Shown: piece after piece, positions 35,001-48,485 of the stretch
Position numbering within the stretch: position 1 is the stretch's first letter
Layout of the letters: each line of letters starts with the position of its first letter
NCBI GenBank assembly: GCA_037013495.1
Contig: CM072803.1
Location: 57,549,627 to 57,613,626 of the forward strand
Direction: 5' to 3'
Source of the DNA: Hippophae tibetana
Taxonomy: Eukaryota; Streptophyta; Magnoliopsida; Rosales; Elaeagnaceae
DNA: 64,000 bases
Translations under genes and position numbers: made by a program
The notes under the pieces: model-generated
The model's input: only the letters and a program-made list of their open reading frames with translations
What the model was told of the DNA's origin: nothing
The model's database searches: none

Positions 35001-37335
35001 GTTCTTAATGTTTTTAGTTCATTTTAGTTTAATAAATTAGTATTTACTGTGTTTTATATTTTTGTATGAAAATTAAATAATTTGTATCGAAAACGTACTT
35101 AATTGCAAATTTGTGGCCAAAAATATAATTTTAGATTAAAGAGTGTTTAATTGCAATTTATAAAAGTCGAAAATATAATTTAAATTAAATTCGGGCTTGA
35201 TTTTAATTATTAAAAGTTTAAAATTTAAATTTAAATTAGAAAAGGGCTAAACTATAATTAAAGAAAGTTAAAAATGTAATTTGAATTAAATTTGTGGGCC
35301 AAAATGAAATTTATTAAAGTTGATTTGTTTGCGCAGGAGAGAAGATACCACGCGCCATATACGATGCGCGAAACGTGGCCGTCCGATCATACACGCAACG
35401 GCGAGGATGCGCGCGTATCCAGCAAACCTGACCAAAGCAAGTGGGTTCTCATTCTATCAGACACGCAGCTCGGCGCCCGAGTGGGGCCCACCTGCCACGC
35501 AGGCCGACGTGCAGGTGGGACCTACCTCTTTGACGCGTCCAGCCGCTGTACCCCACGTACGCGCGCCTCTGATCACGTGCGCTCGTCTCTGCATGCCACC
35601 GGATTTTGCTCCAATCAGAAGCTGTCACGTGTCCGCCTGAATCCTTTCCTCGAATCCAAAGCTGCCACGTGTCCCACTAAATTTTAAGCCAATCATGTTA
35701 TGACACGTGTCATGTTTTGATGAGCGTGAAAGCGCAAGATCACACCCACGTGCAGCCGTTGTTCCCCTGCGGACAATCCATCGTGGCCCGTTTCCCGCAG
35801 CCAATCAGAAGTTGCCACGTGTTCGCATTGATTCCTTTCAGCGAATCAGACGCTGACACGTGGCATGCATAATGAATTAAAAAATGCAGAATCAGCGCCC
35901 TATCTCACGCGTGAATTTAATTAATATTTTTGATATCGAATTTCGATACACGTTATTTTATTTTTCGATACAAAATTATTACGCGAATTTTATAAAAAAA
36001 TAAAATAAAAAATGTAATAATTTAGATGTATTATTTTTAGCTATAATGTTATTAAAGATATATCAATTAATAGTTAAATATAAAATAATTTTATCTTAAA
36101 TGAAAAGGATGAACCTGCCATCATTTACTCTATGTATAGTTGTGCCTCCTTAATTATTATTTACCAAAATGGTTCGGTGTTCTTTTTCTCATCAACTGCG
36201 ATCAATAAAAAATTTCTTAATTCCACCAAGCATAGGGTTACCTACTTGGATCATGTGACGTTCTAAGAACAAATTATGCATAGGATTCCCAATTTCAGTG
36301 CAACTATTAAAGTATTGAGAACAAAACTCAATGGCCAATTGATAACTGTATTTTATATAGTTATTTTCACCTATTTTATTAATTAAAATTGCAATGTTCT
36401 TAATGTTTTTAGTTCATTTTAGTTTAATAAATTAGTATTTACTGTGTTTTATATTTTTGTATGAAAATTAAATAATTTGTATCGAAAACGTACTTAATTG
36501 CAAATTTGTGGCCAAAAATATAATTTTAGATTAAAGAGTGTTTAATTGCAATTTATAAAAGTCGAAAATATAATTTAAATTAAATTCGGGCTTGATTTTA
36601 ATTATTAAAAGTTTAAAATTTAAATTTAAATTAGAAAAGGGCTAAACTATAATTAAAGAAAGTTAAAAATGTAATTTGAATTAAATTTGTGGGCCAAAAT
36701 GAAATTTATTAAAGTTGATTTGTTTGCGCAGGAGAGAAGATACCACGCGCCATATACGATGCGCGAAACGTGGCCGTCCGATCATACACGCAACGGCGAG
36801 GATGCGCGCGTATCCAGCAAACCTGACCAAAGCAAGTGGGTTCTCATTCTATCAGACACGCAGCTCGGCGCCCGAGTGGGGCCCACCTGCCACGCAGGCC
36901 GACGTGCAGGTGGGACCTACCTCTTTGACGCGTCCAGCCGCTGTACCCCACGTACGCGCGCCTCTGATCACGTGCGCTCGTCTCTGCATGCCACCGGATT
37001 TTGCTCCAATCAGAAGCTGTCACGTGTCCGCCTGAATCCTTTCCTCGAATCCAAAGCTGCCACGTGTCCCACTAAATTTTAAGCCAATCATGTTATGACA
37101 CGTGTCATGTTTTGATGAGCGTGAAAGCGCAAGATCACACCCACGTGCAGCCGTTGTTCCCCTGCGGACAATCCATCGTGGCCCGTTTCCCGCAGCCAAT
37201 CCGAAGTTGCCACGTGTTCGCATTGATTCCTTTCAGCGAATCAGACGCTGACACGTGGCATGCATAATGAATTAAAAAATGCAGAATGAGCGCCCTATCT
37301 CACGCGTGAATTTAATTAATATTTTTGATATCGAA

Positions 37336-38730
37336 TTTCGATACACGTTATTTTATTTTTCGATACAAAATTATTACGCGAATTTTATAAAAAAATAAAA
37401 TAAAAAATGTAATAATTTAGATGTATTATTTTTAGCTATAATGTTATTAAAGATATATCAATTAATAGTTAAATATAAAATAATTTTATCTTAAATGAAA
37501 AGGATGAACCTGCCATCATTTACTCTATGTATAGTTGTGCCTCCTTAATTATTATTTACCAAAATGGTTCGGTGTTCTTTTTCTCATCAACTGCGATCAA
37601 TAAAAAATTTCTTAATTCCACCAAGCATAGGGTTACCTACTTGGATCATGTGACGTTCTAAGAACAAATTATGCATAGGATTCCCAATTTCAGTGCAACT
37701 ATTAAAGTATTGAGAACAAAACTCAATGGCCAATTGATAACTGTATTTTATATAGTTATTTTCACCTATTTTATTAATTAAAATTGCAATGTTCTTAATG
37801 TTTTTAGTTCATTTTAGTTTAATAAATTAGTATTTACTGTGTTTTATATTTTTGTATGAAAATTAAATAATTTGTATCGAAAACGTACTTAATTGCAAAT
37901 TTGTGGCCAAAAATATAATTTTAGATTAAAGAGTGTTTAATTGCAATTTATAAAAGTCGAAAATATAATTTAAATTAAATTCGGGCTTGATTTTAATTAT
38001 TAAAAGTTTAAAATTTAAATTTAAATTAGAAAAGGGCTAAACTATAATTAAAGAAAGTTGAAAATGTAATTTGAATTAAATTTGTGGGCCAAAATGAAAT
38101 TTATTAAAGTTGATTTGTTTGCGCAGGAGAGAAGATACCACGCGCCATATACGACGCGCGAAACGTGGCCGTCCGATCATACACGCAACGGCGAGGATGC
38201 GCGCGTATCCAGCAAACCTGAACAAAGCAAGTGGGTTCTCATTCTATCAGACACGCAGCTCGGCGCCCGAGTGGGGCCCACCTGCCACGCAGGCCGACGT
38301 GCAGGTGGGAGCCACCTCTTTGACGCCTCCAGCCGCTGTACCCCACGTACGCGCGCCTCTGATCACGTGCGCTCGTCTCTGCATGCAACCGGATTTTGCT
38401 CCAATCAGAAGCTGTCACGTGTCCGCCTGAATCCTTTCCTCGAATCCAAAGCTGCCACGTGTCACACTAAATTTTACGCCAATCATGTTATGACGCGTGT
38501 CATGTTTTGATGAGCGCGAAAGCGCAAGATCACACCCACGTGCAGCCGTTGTTCCCCTGCGGACAATCCATCGTGGCCCGTTTCCCGCAGCCAATCCGAA
38601 GTTGCCACGTGTTCGCATTCATTCCTTTCAGCGAATGAGACGCTGACACGTGGCATGCATAATGAATTAAAAAATGCAGAATCAACGCCCTGTCTCACGC
38701 GTGAATTTAATTAATATTTTCGATATCGAA
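37336..38730. repeat. Satellite unit U11, chimera: type A AT half, type B GC half
   Basis: The AT half is type A up to about 38055, where AAGTTAAAAATG becomes AAGTTGAAAATG. From there the type B marks follow: ACGACGCGCG, CCTGAACAAAG, GGGAGCCACC, GACGCCTCC, GCATGCAACC, TTTTACGCC, TGACGCGTGTC, GAGCGCGAAAG, ATTCATTCC and ATCAACGCC. Confidence 0.88.
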
Positions 38731-40123
38731 TTTCGATACACGTTATTTTATTTTTCGATACAAAATTATTACGCGATTTTATAAAAAAATAAAATAAAAA
38801 ATGTAATAATTTAGATGTATTATTTTTAGCTATAATGTTATTAAAGATATATCAATTAATAGTTAAATATAAAATAATTTTATCTTAAATGAAAAGGATG
38901 AACCTGCCATCCTTTACTCTATGTATAGTTGTGCCTCCTTATTATTTACCAAAATGGTTGGTGTTCTTTTTCTCATCAACTGCGATGAATAAAAAATTTC
39001 TTAATTCCACCAAACATAGCGTCACCTACTTGGATCATGTGACGTTCTAAGAACAAATTATGCGTAGGATTCCCAATTTTAGTGCAACTATTAAAGTATT
39101 GAGAACAAAACTCAATGGCCAATTGATAACTGTATTTTATATAGTTATTTTCACCTATTTTATTAATTAAAATTGCAATGTTCTTAATGTTTTTAATTAG
39201 TTCATTTTAGTTTAATAAATTAGTATTTAATGTGTTTTATATTTTTGTATGAAAATTAAATAATTTGTATCGAAAGCGTACTTAATTGCAAATTTGTGGC
39301 CAAAAATATAATTTTAGATTAAAGAGTGTTTAATTGCAATTTATAAAAGTCGAAAATATAATTTAAATTAAATTCGGGCTTGATTTTAATTATTAAAAGC
39401 TTAAAATTTTAATTTAAATTAGAAAAGGGCTAAACTATAATTAAAGAAAGTTGAAAATGTAATTTGAATTAAATTTGTGGGCCAAAATGAAATTTATTAA
39501 AGTTGATTTGTTTGCGCAGGAGAGAAGATACCACGCGCCATATACGATGCGCGAAACGTGGCCGTCCGATCATACACGCAACGGCGAGGATGCGCGCGTA
39601 TCCAGCAAACCTGACCAAAGCAAGTGGGTTCTCATTCTATCAGACACGCAGCTCGGCGCCCGAGTGGGGCCCACCTGCCACGCAGGCCGACGTGCAGGTG
39701 GGACCTACCTCTTTGACGCGTCCAGCCGCTGTACCCCACGTACGCGCGCCTCTGATCACGTGCGCTCGTCTCTGCATGCCACCGGATTTTGCTCCAATCA
39801 GAAGCTGTCACGTGTCCGCCTGAATCCTTTCCTCGAATCCAAAGCTGCCACGTGTCCCACTAAATTTTAAGCCAATCATGTTATGACACGTGTCATGTTT
39901 TGATGAGCGTGAAAGCGCAAGATCACACCCACGTGCAGCCGTTGTTCCCCTGCGGACAATCCATCGTGGCCCGTTTCCCGCAGCCAATCCGAAGTTGCCA
40001 CGTGTTCGCATTGATTCCTTTCAGCGAATCAGACGCTGACACGTGGCATGCATAATGAATTAAAAAATGCAGAATCAGCGCCCTATCTCACGCGTGAATT
40101 TAATTAATATTTTTGATATCGAA
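38731..40123. repeat. Satellite unit U12, chimera: type B AT half, type A GC half
   Basis: The type B AT half has CATCCTTTAC, CTCCTTATTATTT (a 4-base loss), GGTTGGTGTTC (one base lost), GCGATGAAT, AACATAGCGTCACC, GCGTAGG, an extra AATT in TTTTTAATTAGTTC, GAAAGCGTAC and AAGCTTAAAATTTTAA. The GC half returns to type A between about 39455 and 39548. Length 1393 bp. Confidence 0.88.
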
Positions 40124-41518
40124 TTTCGATACACGTTATTTTATTTTTCGATACAAAATTATTACGCGAATTTTATAAAAAAATAAAATAAAAAATGTAA
40201 TAATTTAGATGTATTATTTTTAGCTATAATGTTATTAAAGATATATCAATTAATAGTTAAATATAAAATAATTTTATCTTAAATGAAAAGGATGAACCTG
40301 CCATCATTTACTCTATGTATAGTTGTGCCTCCTTAATTATTATTTACCAAAATGGTTCGGTGTTCTTTTTCTCATCAACTGCGATCAATAAAAAATTTCT
40401 TAATTCCACCAAGCATAGGGTTACCTACTTGGATCATGTGACGTTCTAAGAACAAATTATGCATAGGATTCCCAATTTCAGTGCAACTATTAAAGTATTG
40501 AGAACAAAACTCAATGGCCAATTGATAACTGTATTTTATATAGTTATTTTCACCTATTTTATTAATTAAAATTGCAATGTTCTTAATGTTTTTAGTTCAT
40601 TTTAGTTTAATAAATTAGTATTTACTGTGTTTTATATTTTTGTATGAAAATTAAATAATTTGTATCGAAAACGTACTTAATTGCAAATTTGTGGCCAAAA
40701 ATATAATTTTAGATTAAAGAGTGTTTAATTGCAATTTATAAAAGTCGAAAATATAATTTAAATTAAATTCGGGCTTGATTTTAATTATTAAAAGTTTAAA
40801 ATTTAAATTTAAATTAGAAAAGGGCTAAACTATAATTAAAGAAAGTTAAAAATGTAATTTGAATTAAATTTGTGGGCCAAAATGAAATTTATTAAAGTTG
40901 ATTTGTTTGCGCAGGAGAGAAGATACCACGCGCCATATACGATGCGCGAAACGTGGCCGTCCGATCATACACGCAACGGCGAGGATGCGCGCGTATCCAG
41001 CAAACCTGACCAAAGCAAGTGGGTTCTCATTCTATCAGACACGCAGCTCGGCGCCCGAGTGGGGCCCACCTGCCACGCAGGCCGACGTGCAGGTGGGACC
41101 AACCTCTTTGACGCGTCCAGCCGCTGTACCCCACGTACGCGCGCCTCTGATCACGTGCGCTCGTCTCTGCATGCCACCGGATTTTGCTCCAATCAGAAGC
41201 TGTCACGTGTCCGCCTGAATCCTTTCCTCGAATCCAAAGCTGCCACGTGTCCCACTAAATTTTAAGCCAATCATGTTATGACACGTGTCATGTTTTGATG
41301 AGCGTGAAAGCGCAAGATCACACCCACGTGCAGCCGTTGTTCCCCTGCGGACAATCCATCGTGGCCCGTTTCCCGCAGCCAATCAGAAGTTGCCACGTGT
41401 TCGCATTGATTCCTTTCAGCGAATCAGACGCTGACACGTGGCATGCATAATGAATTAAAAAATGCAGAATCAGCGCCCTATCTCACGCGTGAATTTAATT
41501 AATATTTTTGATATCGAA
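40124..41518. repeat. Satellite unit U13, type A
   Basis: Type A throughout, with CAGAAGTTGCC and CCTATCTC as in U3 and U9, plus a private GGGACCAACC near 41096. Confidence 0.88.
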
Positions 41519-42913
41519 TTTCGATACACGTTATTTTATTTTTCGATACAAAATTATTACGCGAATTTTATAAAAAAATAAAATAAAAAATGTAATAATT
41601 TAGATGTATTATTTTTAGCTATAATGTTATTAAAGATATATCAATTAATAGTTAAATATAAAATAATTTTATCTTAAATGAAAAGGATGAACCTGCCATC
41701 ATTTACTCTATGTATAGTTGTGCCTCCTTAATTATTATTTACCAAAATGGTTCGGTGTTCTTTTTCTCATCAACTGCGATCAATAAAAAATTTCTTAATT
41801 CCACCAAGCATAGGGTTACCTACTTGGATCATGTGACGTTCTAAGAACAAATTATGCATAGGATTCCCAATTTCAGTGCAACTATTAAAGTATTGAGAAC
41901 AAAACTCAATGGCCAATTGATAACTGTATTTTATATAGTTATTTTCACCTATTTTATTAATTAAAATTGCAATGTTCTTAATGTTTTTAGTTCATTTTAG
42001 TTTAATAAATTAGTATTTACTGTGTTTTATATTTTTGTATGAAAATTAAATAATTTGTATCGAAAACGTACTTAATTGCAAATTTGTGGCCAAAAATATA
42101 ATTTTAGATTAAAGAGTGTTTAATTGCAATTTATAAAAGTCGAAAATATAATTTAAATTAAATTCGGGCTTGATTTTAATTATTAAAAGTTTAAAATTTA
42201 AATTTAAATTAGAAAAGGGCTAAACTATAATTAAAGAAAGTTGAAAATGTAATTTGAATTAAATTTGTGGGCCAAAATGAAATTTATTAAAGTTGATTTG
42301 TTTGCGCAGGAGAGAAGATACCACGCGCCATATACGACGCGCGAAACGTGGCCGTCCGATCATACACGCAACGGCGAGGATGCGCGCGTATCCAGCAAAC
42401 CTGAACAAAGCAAGTGGGTTCTCATTCTATCAGACACGCAGCTCGGCGCCCGAGTGGGGCCCACCTGCCACGCAGGCCGACGTGCAGGTGGGAGCCACCT
42501 CTTTGACGCCTCCAGCCGCTGTACCCCACGTACGCGCGCCTCTGATCACGTGCGCTCGTCTCTGCATGCAACCGGATTTTGCTCCAATCAGAAGCTGTCA
42601 CGTGTCCGCCTGAATCCTTTCCTCGAATCCAAAGCTGCCACGTGTCACACTAAATTTTACGCCAATCATGTTATGACGCGTGTCATGTTTTGATGAGCGC
42701 GAAAGCGCAAGATCACACCCACGTGCAGCCGTTGTTCCCCTGCGGACAATCCATCGTGGCCCGTTTCCCGCAGCCAATCCGAAGTTGCCACGTGTTCGCA
42801 TTCATTCCTTTCAGCGAATGAGACGCTGACACGTGGCATGCATAATGAATTAAAAAATGCAGAATCAACGCCCTGTCTCACGCGTGAATTTAATTAATAT
42901 TTTCGATATCGAA
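41519..42913. repeat. Satellite unit U14, chimera with the same junction as U11
   Basis: The AT half is type A and changes to type B at the same place as in U11 (AAGTTGAAAATG near 42240). All type B marks of U11, including GTCACACTAAATTTTACGCC, recur. U11 and U14 therefore look like copies of one recombinant unit. Confidence 0.88.
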
Positions 42914-45699
42914 TTTCGATACACGTTATTTTATTTTTCGATACAAAATTATTACGCGATTTTATAAAAAAATAAAATAAAAAATGTAATAATTTAGATG
43001 TATTATTTTTAGCTATAATGTTATTAAAGATATATCAATTAATAGTTAAATATAAAATAATTTTATCTTAAATGAAAAGGATGAACCTGCCATCCTTTAC
43101 TCTATGTATAGTTGTGCCTCCTTATTATTTACCAAAATGGTTGGTGTTCTTTTTCTCATCAACTGCGATGAATAAAAAATTTCTTAATTCCACCAAACAT
43201 AGCGTCACCTACTTGGATCATGTGACGTTCTAAGAACAAATTATGCGTAGGATTCCCAATTTTAGTGCAACTATTAAAGTATTGAGAACAAAACTCAATG
43301 GCCAATTGATAACTGTATTTTATATAGTTATTTTCACCTATTTTATTAATTAAAATTGCAATGTTCTTAATGTTTTTAATTAGTTCATTTTAGTTTAATA
43401 AATTAGTATTTAATGTGTTTTATATTTTTGTATGAAAATTAAATAATTTGTATCGAAAGCGTACTTAATTGCAAATTTGTGGCCAAAAATATAATTTTAG
43501 ATTAAAGAGTGTTTAATTGCAATTTATAAAAGTCGAAAATATAATTTAAATTAAATTCGGGCTTGATTTTAATTATTAAAAGCTTAAAATTTTAATTTAA
43601 ATTAGAAAAGGGCTAAACTATAATTAAAGAAAGTTGAAAATGTAATTTGAATTAAATTTGTGGGCCAAAATGAAATTTATTAAAGTTGATTTGTTTGCGC
43701 AGGAGAGAAGATACCACGCGCCATATACGACGCGCGAAACGTGGCCGTCCGATCATACACGCAACGGCGAGGATGCGCGCGTATCCAGCAAACCTGAACA
43801 AAGCAAGTGGGTTCTCATTCTATCAGACACGCAGCTCGGCGCCCGAGTGGGGCCCACCTGCCACGCAGGCCGACGTGCAGGTGGGAGCCACCTCTTTGAC
43901 GCCTCCAGCCGCTGTACCCCACGTACGCGCGCCTCTGATCACGTGCGCTCGTCTCTGCATGCAACCGGATTTTGCTCCAATCAGAAGCTGTCACGTGTCC
44001 GCCTGAATCCTTTCCTCGAATCCAAAGCTGCCACGTGTCCCACTAAATTTTACGCCAATCATGTTATGACGCGTGTCATGTTTTGATGAGCGCGAAAGCG
44101 CAAGATCACACCCACGTGCAGCCGTTGTTCCCCTGCGGACAATCCATCGTGGCCCGTTTCCCGCAGCCAATCCGAAGTTGCCACGTGTTCGCATTCATTC
44201 CTTTCAGCGAATGAGACGCTGACACGTGGCATGCATAATGAATTAAAAAATGCAGAATCAACGCCCTGTCTCACGCGTGAATTTAATTAATATTTTCGAT
44301 ATCGAATTTCGATACACGTTATTTTATTTTTCGATACAAAATTATTACGCGATTTTATAAAAAAATAAAATAAAAAATGTAATAATTTAGATGTATTATT
44401 TTTAGCTATAATGTTATTAAAGATATATCAATTAATAGTTAAATATAAAATAATTTTATCTTAAATGAAAAGGATGAACCTGCCATCCTTTACTCTATGT
44501 ATAGTTGTGCCTCCTTATTATTTACCAAAATGGTTGGTGTTCTTTTTCTCATCAACTGCGATGAATAAAAAATTTCTTAATTCCACCAAACATAGCGTCA
44601 CCTACTTGGATCATGTGACGTTCTAAGAACAAATTATGCGTAGGATTCCCAATTTTAGTGCAACTATTAATGTATTGAGAACAAAACTCAATGGCCAATT
44701 GATAACTGTATTTTATATAGTTATTTTCACCTATTTTATTAATTAAAATTGCAATGTTCTTAATGTTTTTAATTAGTTCATTTTAGTTTAATAAATTAGT
44801 ATTTAATGTGTTTTATATTTTTGTATGAAAATTAAATAATTTGTATCGAAAGCGTACTTAATTGCAAATTTGTGGCCAAAAATATAATTTTAGATTAAAG
44901 AGTGTTTAATTGCAATTTATAAAAGTCGAAAATATAATTTAAATTAAATTCGGGCTTGATTTTAATTATTAAAAGCTTAAAATTTTAATTTAAATTAGAA
45001 AAGGGCTAAACTATAATTAAAGAAAGTTGAAAATGTAATTTGAATTAAATTTGTGGGCCAAAATGAAATTTATTAAAGTTGATTTGTTTGCGCAGGAGAG
45101 AAGATACCACGCGCCATATACGACGCGCGAAACGTGGCCGTCCGATCATACACGCAACGGCGAGGATGCGCGCGTATCCAGCAAACCTGAACAAAGCAAG
45201 TGGGTTCTCATTCTATCAGACACGCAGCTCGGCGCCCGAGTGGGGCCCACCTGCCACGCAGGCCGACGTGCAGGTGGGAGCCACCTCTTTGACGCCTCCA
45301 GCCGCTGTACCCCACGTACGCGCGCCTCTGATCACGTGCGCTCGTCTCTGCATGCAACCGGATTTTGCTCCAATCAGAAGCTGTCACGTGTCCGCCTGAA
45401 TCCTTTCCTCGAATCCAAAGCTGCCACGTGTCCCACTAAATTTTACGCCAATCATGTTATGACGCGTGTCATGTTTTGATGAGCGCGAAAGCGCAAGATC
45501 ACACCCACGTGCAGCCATTGTTCCCCTGCGGACAATCCATCGTGGCCCGTTTCCCGCAGCCAATCAGAAGTTGCCACGTGTTCGCATTAATTCCTTTCAG
45601 CGAATGAGACGCTGACACGTGGCATGCATAATGAATTAAAAAATGCAAAATCAGTGCCCTGTCTCACGCGTGAATTTAATTAATATTTTCGATATCGAA
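42914..45699. repeat. Satellite units U15-U16, type B
   Basis: Both halves are type B and both are 1393 bp. They read GTCCCACTAAATTTTACGCC where U11 and U14 read GTCACAC. U16 adds CAGCCATTG, GCATTAATTCC, TATTAATGTATTG and GCAAAATCAGTGCCC. Confidence 0.88.
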
Positions 45700-48485
45700 T
45701 TTCGATACACGTTATTTTATTTTTCGATACAAAATTATTACGCGATTTTATAAAAAAATAATATAAAAAATGTAATAATTTAGATGTATTATTTTTAGCT
45801 ATAATGTTATTAAAGATATATCAATTAATAGTTAAATATAAAATAATTTTATCTTAAATGAAAAGGATGAACCTACCATCCTTTACTCTATGTATAGTTG
45901 TGCCTCCTTATTATTTACCAAAATGGTTCGGTGTTCTTTTTCTCATCAACTGCGATGAATAAAAAATTTCTTAATTCCACCAAACATAGCGTCACCTACT
46001 TGGATCATGTGACGTTCTAAGAACAAATTATGCGTATGATTCCCAATTTTAGTGCAACTATTAAAGTATTGAGAACAAAACTCAATTGCCAATTGATAAC
46101 TGTATTTTATATAGTTATTTTCACCTATTTTATTAATTTAAATTGCAATGTTCTTAATGTTTTTAATTAGTTCATTTTAGTTTAATAAATTAGTATTTAA
46201 TGTGTTTTATATTTTTGTATGAAAATTAAATAATTTGTATCGAAAGCGTACTTAATTGCAAATTTGTGGCCAAAAATATAATTTTAGATTAAAGAGTGTT
46301 TAATTGCAATTTATAAAAGTCGAAAATATAATTTAAATTAAATTCGGGCTTGATTTTAATTATTAAAAGTTTAAAATTTTAATTTAAATTAGAAAAGGGC
46401 TAAACTATAATTAAAGAAAGTTGAAAATGTAATTTGAATTAAACTTGTGGGCCAAAATGAAATTTATTAAAGTTGATTTCTTTGCGGAGGAGAGATGATA
46501 CCACGCGCCATATACGATGCGCGAAACGTGGCGGTCCGATCATACACGCAACGGCGAGGATGCGCGCGTATCCAGCAAACCTGAGCAAAGCAAGTGGGTT
46601 GTCATTCTATCAGACACGTAGCTCGGCGCCCGAGTGGGGCCCACCTGCCACGCAGGCCGACGTGCAGGTGGGACCCACTTATTTGACGCGTCCAGCCGCT
46701 GTACCCCACGTACGCGCGCCTCTGATCACGTGCGCTCGTCTCTGCATGCCACCGGATTTTGCTCCAATCAGAAGCTGTCACGTGTCCGCCTGAATCCTTT
46801 CCTCGAATCCAAAGCTGCCACGTGTCACACTAAATTTTAAGCCAATCATGTTATGACACGTGTCATGTTTTGATGAGCGCGAAAGCGCAAGATCACACCC
46901 ACGTGCAGCCGTTGTTCCCCTGCGGACAATCCATCGTGGCCCGTTTCCGCAGCCAATCAGAAGTTGCCACGTGTTCGCATTCATTCCTTTCAGCGAATGA
47001 GACGCTCACACGTGGCCTGCATAATGAATTAAAAAATGCAGAATCAGCGCCCTGTCTCACGCGTGAATTTAATTAATATTTTCGATATCGAATTTCGATA
47101 CACGTTATTTTATTTTTCGATACAAAATTATTACGCGATTTTATAAAAAAATAAAATAAAAAATGTAATAATTTAGATGTATTATTTTTAGCTATAATGT
47201 TATTAAAGATATATCAATTAATAGTTAAATATAAAATAATTTTATCTTAAATGAAAAGGATGAACCTACCATCCTTTACTCTATGTATAGTTGTGCCTCC
47301 TTATTATTTACCAAAATGGTTCGGTGTTCTTTTTCTCATCAACTGCGATGAATAAAAAATTTCTTAATTCCACCAAGCATAGGGTCACCTACTTGGATCA
47401 TGTGACGTTCTAAGAACAAATTATGTGTAGGATTCCCAATTTTAGTGCAACTATTAAAGTATTGAGAACAAAACTCAATGGCCAATTGATAACTGTATTT
47501 TATATAGTTATTTTCACCTATTTTATTAATTAAAATTGCAATGTTCTTAATGTTTTTAATTAGTTTATTTTAGTTTAATAAATTAGTATTTAATGTGTTT
47601 TATATTTTTGTATGAAAATTAAATAATTTGTATCGAAAGCGTACTTAATTGCAAATTTGTGGCCAAAAATATAATTTTAGATTAAAGAGTGTTTAATTGC
47701 AATTTATAAAGTCGAAAATATAATTTAAATTAAATTCGGGCTTGATTTTAATTATTAAAAGTTTAAAATTTTAATTTAAATTAGAAAAGGGCTAAACTAT
47801 AATTAAAGAAAGTTGAAAATGTAATTTGAATTAAACTTGTGGGCCAAAATGAAATTTATTAAAATTGATTTCTTTGCGCAGGAGAGATGATACCACGCGC
47901 CATATACGATGCGCGAAACGTATCGGTCCGATCATACACGCAACGGCGAGGATGCGCGCGTATCCAGCAAACCTGAGCAAAGCAAGTGGGTTGTCATTCT
48001 ATCAGACACGCAGCTCGGCGCCCGAGTGGGGCCCACCTGCCACGCAGGCCGACGTGCAGGTGGGACCCACTTCTTTGACGCGTCCAGCCGCTGTACCCCA
48101 CGTACGCGCGCCTCTGATCACGTGCGCTCGTCTCTGCATGCCACCGGATTTTGCTCCAATCAGAAGCTGTCACGTGTCCGCCTGAATCCTTTCCTCGAAT
48201 CCAAAGCTGCCACGTGTCACACTAAATTTTAAGCCAATCATGTTATGACACGTGTCATGTTTTGATGAGCGCGAAAGCGCAAGATCACACCCACGTGCAG
48301 CCGTTGTTCCCCTGCGGACAATCCATCGTGGCCCGTTTCCCGCAGCCAATCCGAAGTTGCCACGTGTTCGCATTCATTCCTTTCAGCGAATGAGACGCTG
48401 ACACGTGGCATGCATAATGAATTAAAAAATGCAGAATCAGCGCCCTGTCTCACGCGTGAATTTAATTAATATTTTCGATATCGAA
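45700..48485. repeat. Satellite units U17-U18, type C
   Basis: Type C marks are AAACTTGTGGG, GATTTCTTTGCG, GGAGAGATGATACC and CCTGAGCAAAG. U17 has TGCGTATGATTCCC, GCGGAGGAG, CACTTATTTGAC and GCTCACACGTGGCCTGC. U18 has ATAAAGTCG (one A lost), ACGTATCGGTCC, CACTTCTTTGAC and GCTGACACGTGGCATGC. The TGA in GAGATGATACC breaks the long open frame of other units. Confidence 0.87.

Larger units (their letters stand above)
23387..37335. repeat. Satellite units U1-U10, type A, nearly identical
   Basis: Type A marks are CATCATTTACTC, TTAATTATTATTTACC, GCGATCAATAAAA, ACGATGCGCG and GAGCGTGAAAGCGC. Differences seen by eye are few. U1 lacks one A in ACGCGATTTTAT. U1 and U4 have TTTGAAGCG where the others have TTTGACGCG. 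GTGACC with CCTGTCTC occurs in U1, U2 and U4-U7, against GTTGCC with CCTATCTC in U3 and U8-U10. CCGAAG with AATGAGC occurs in U8 and U10. Confidence 0.93.
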
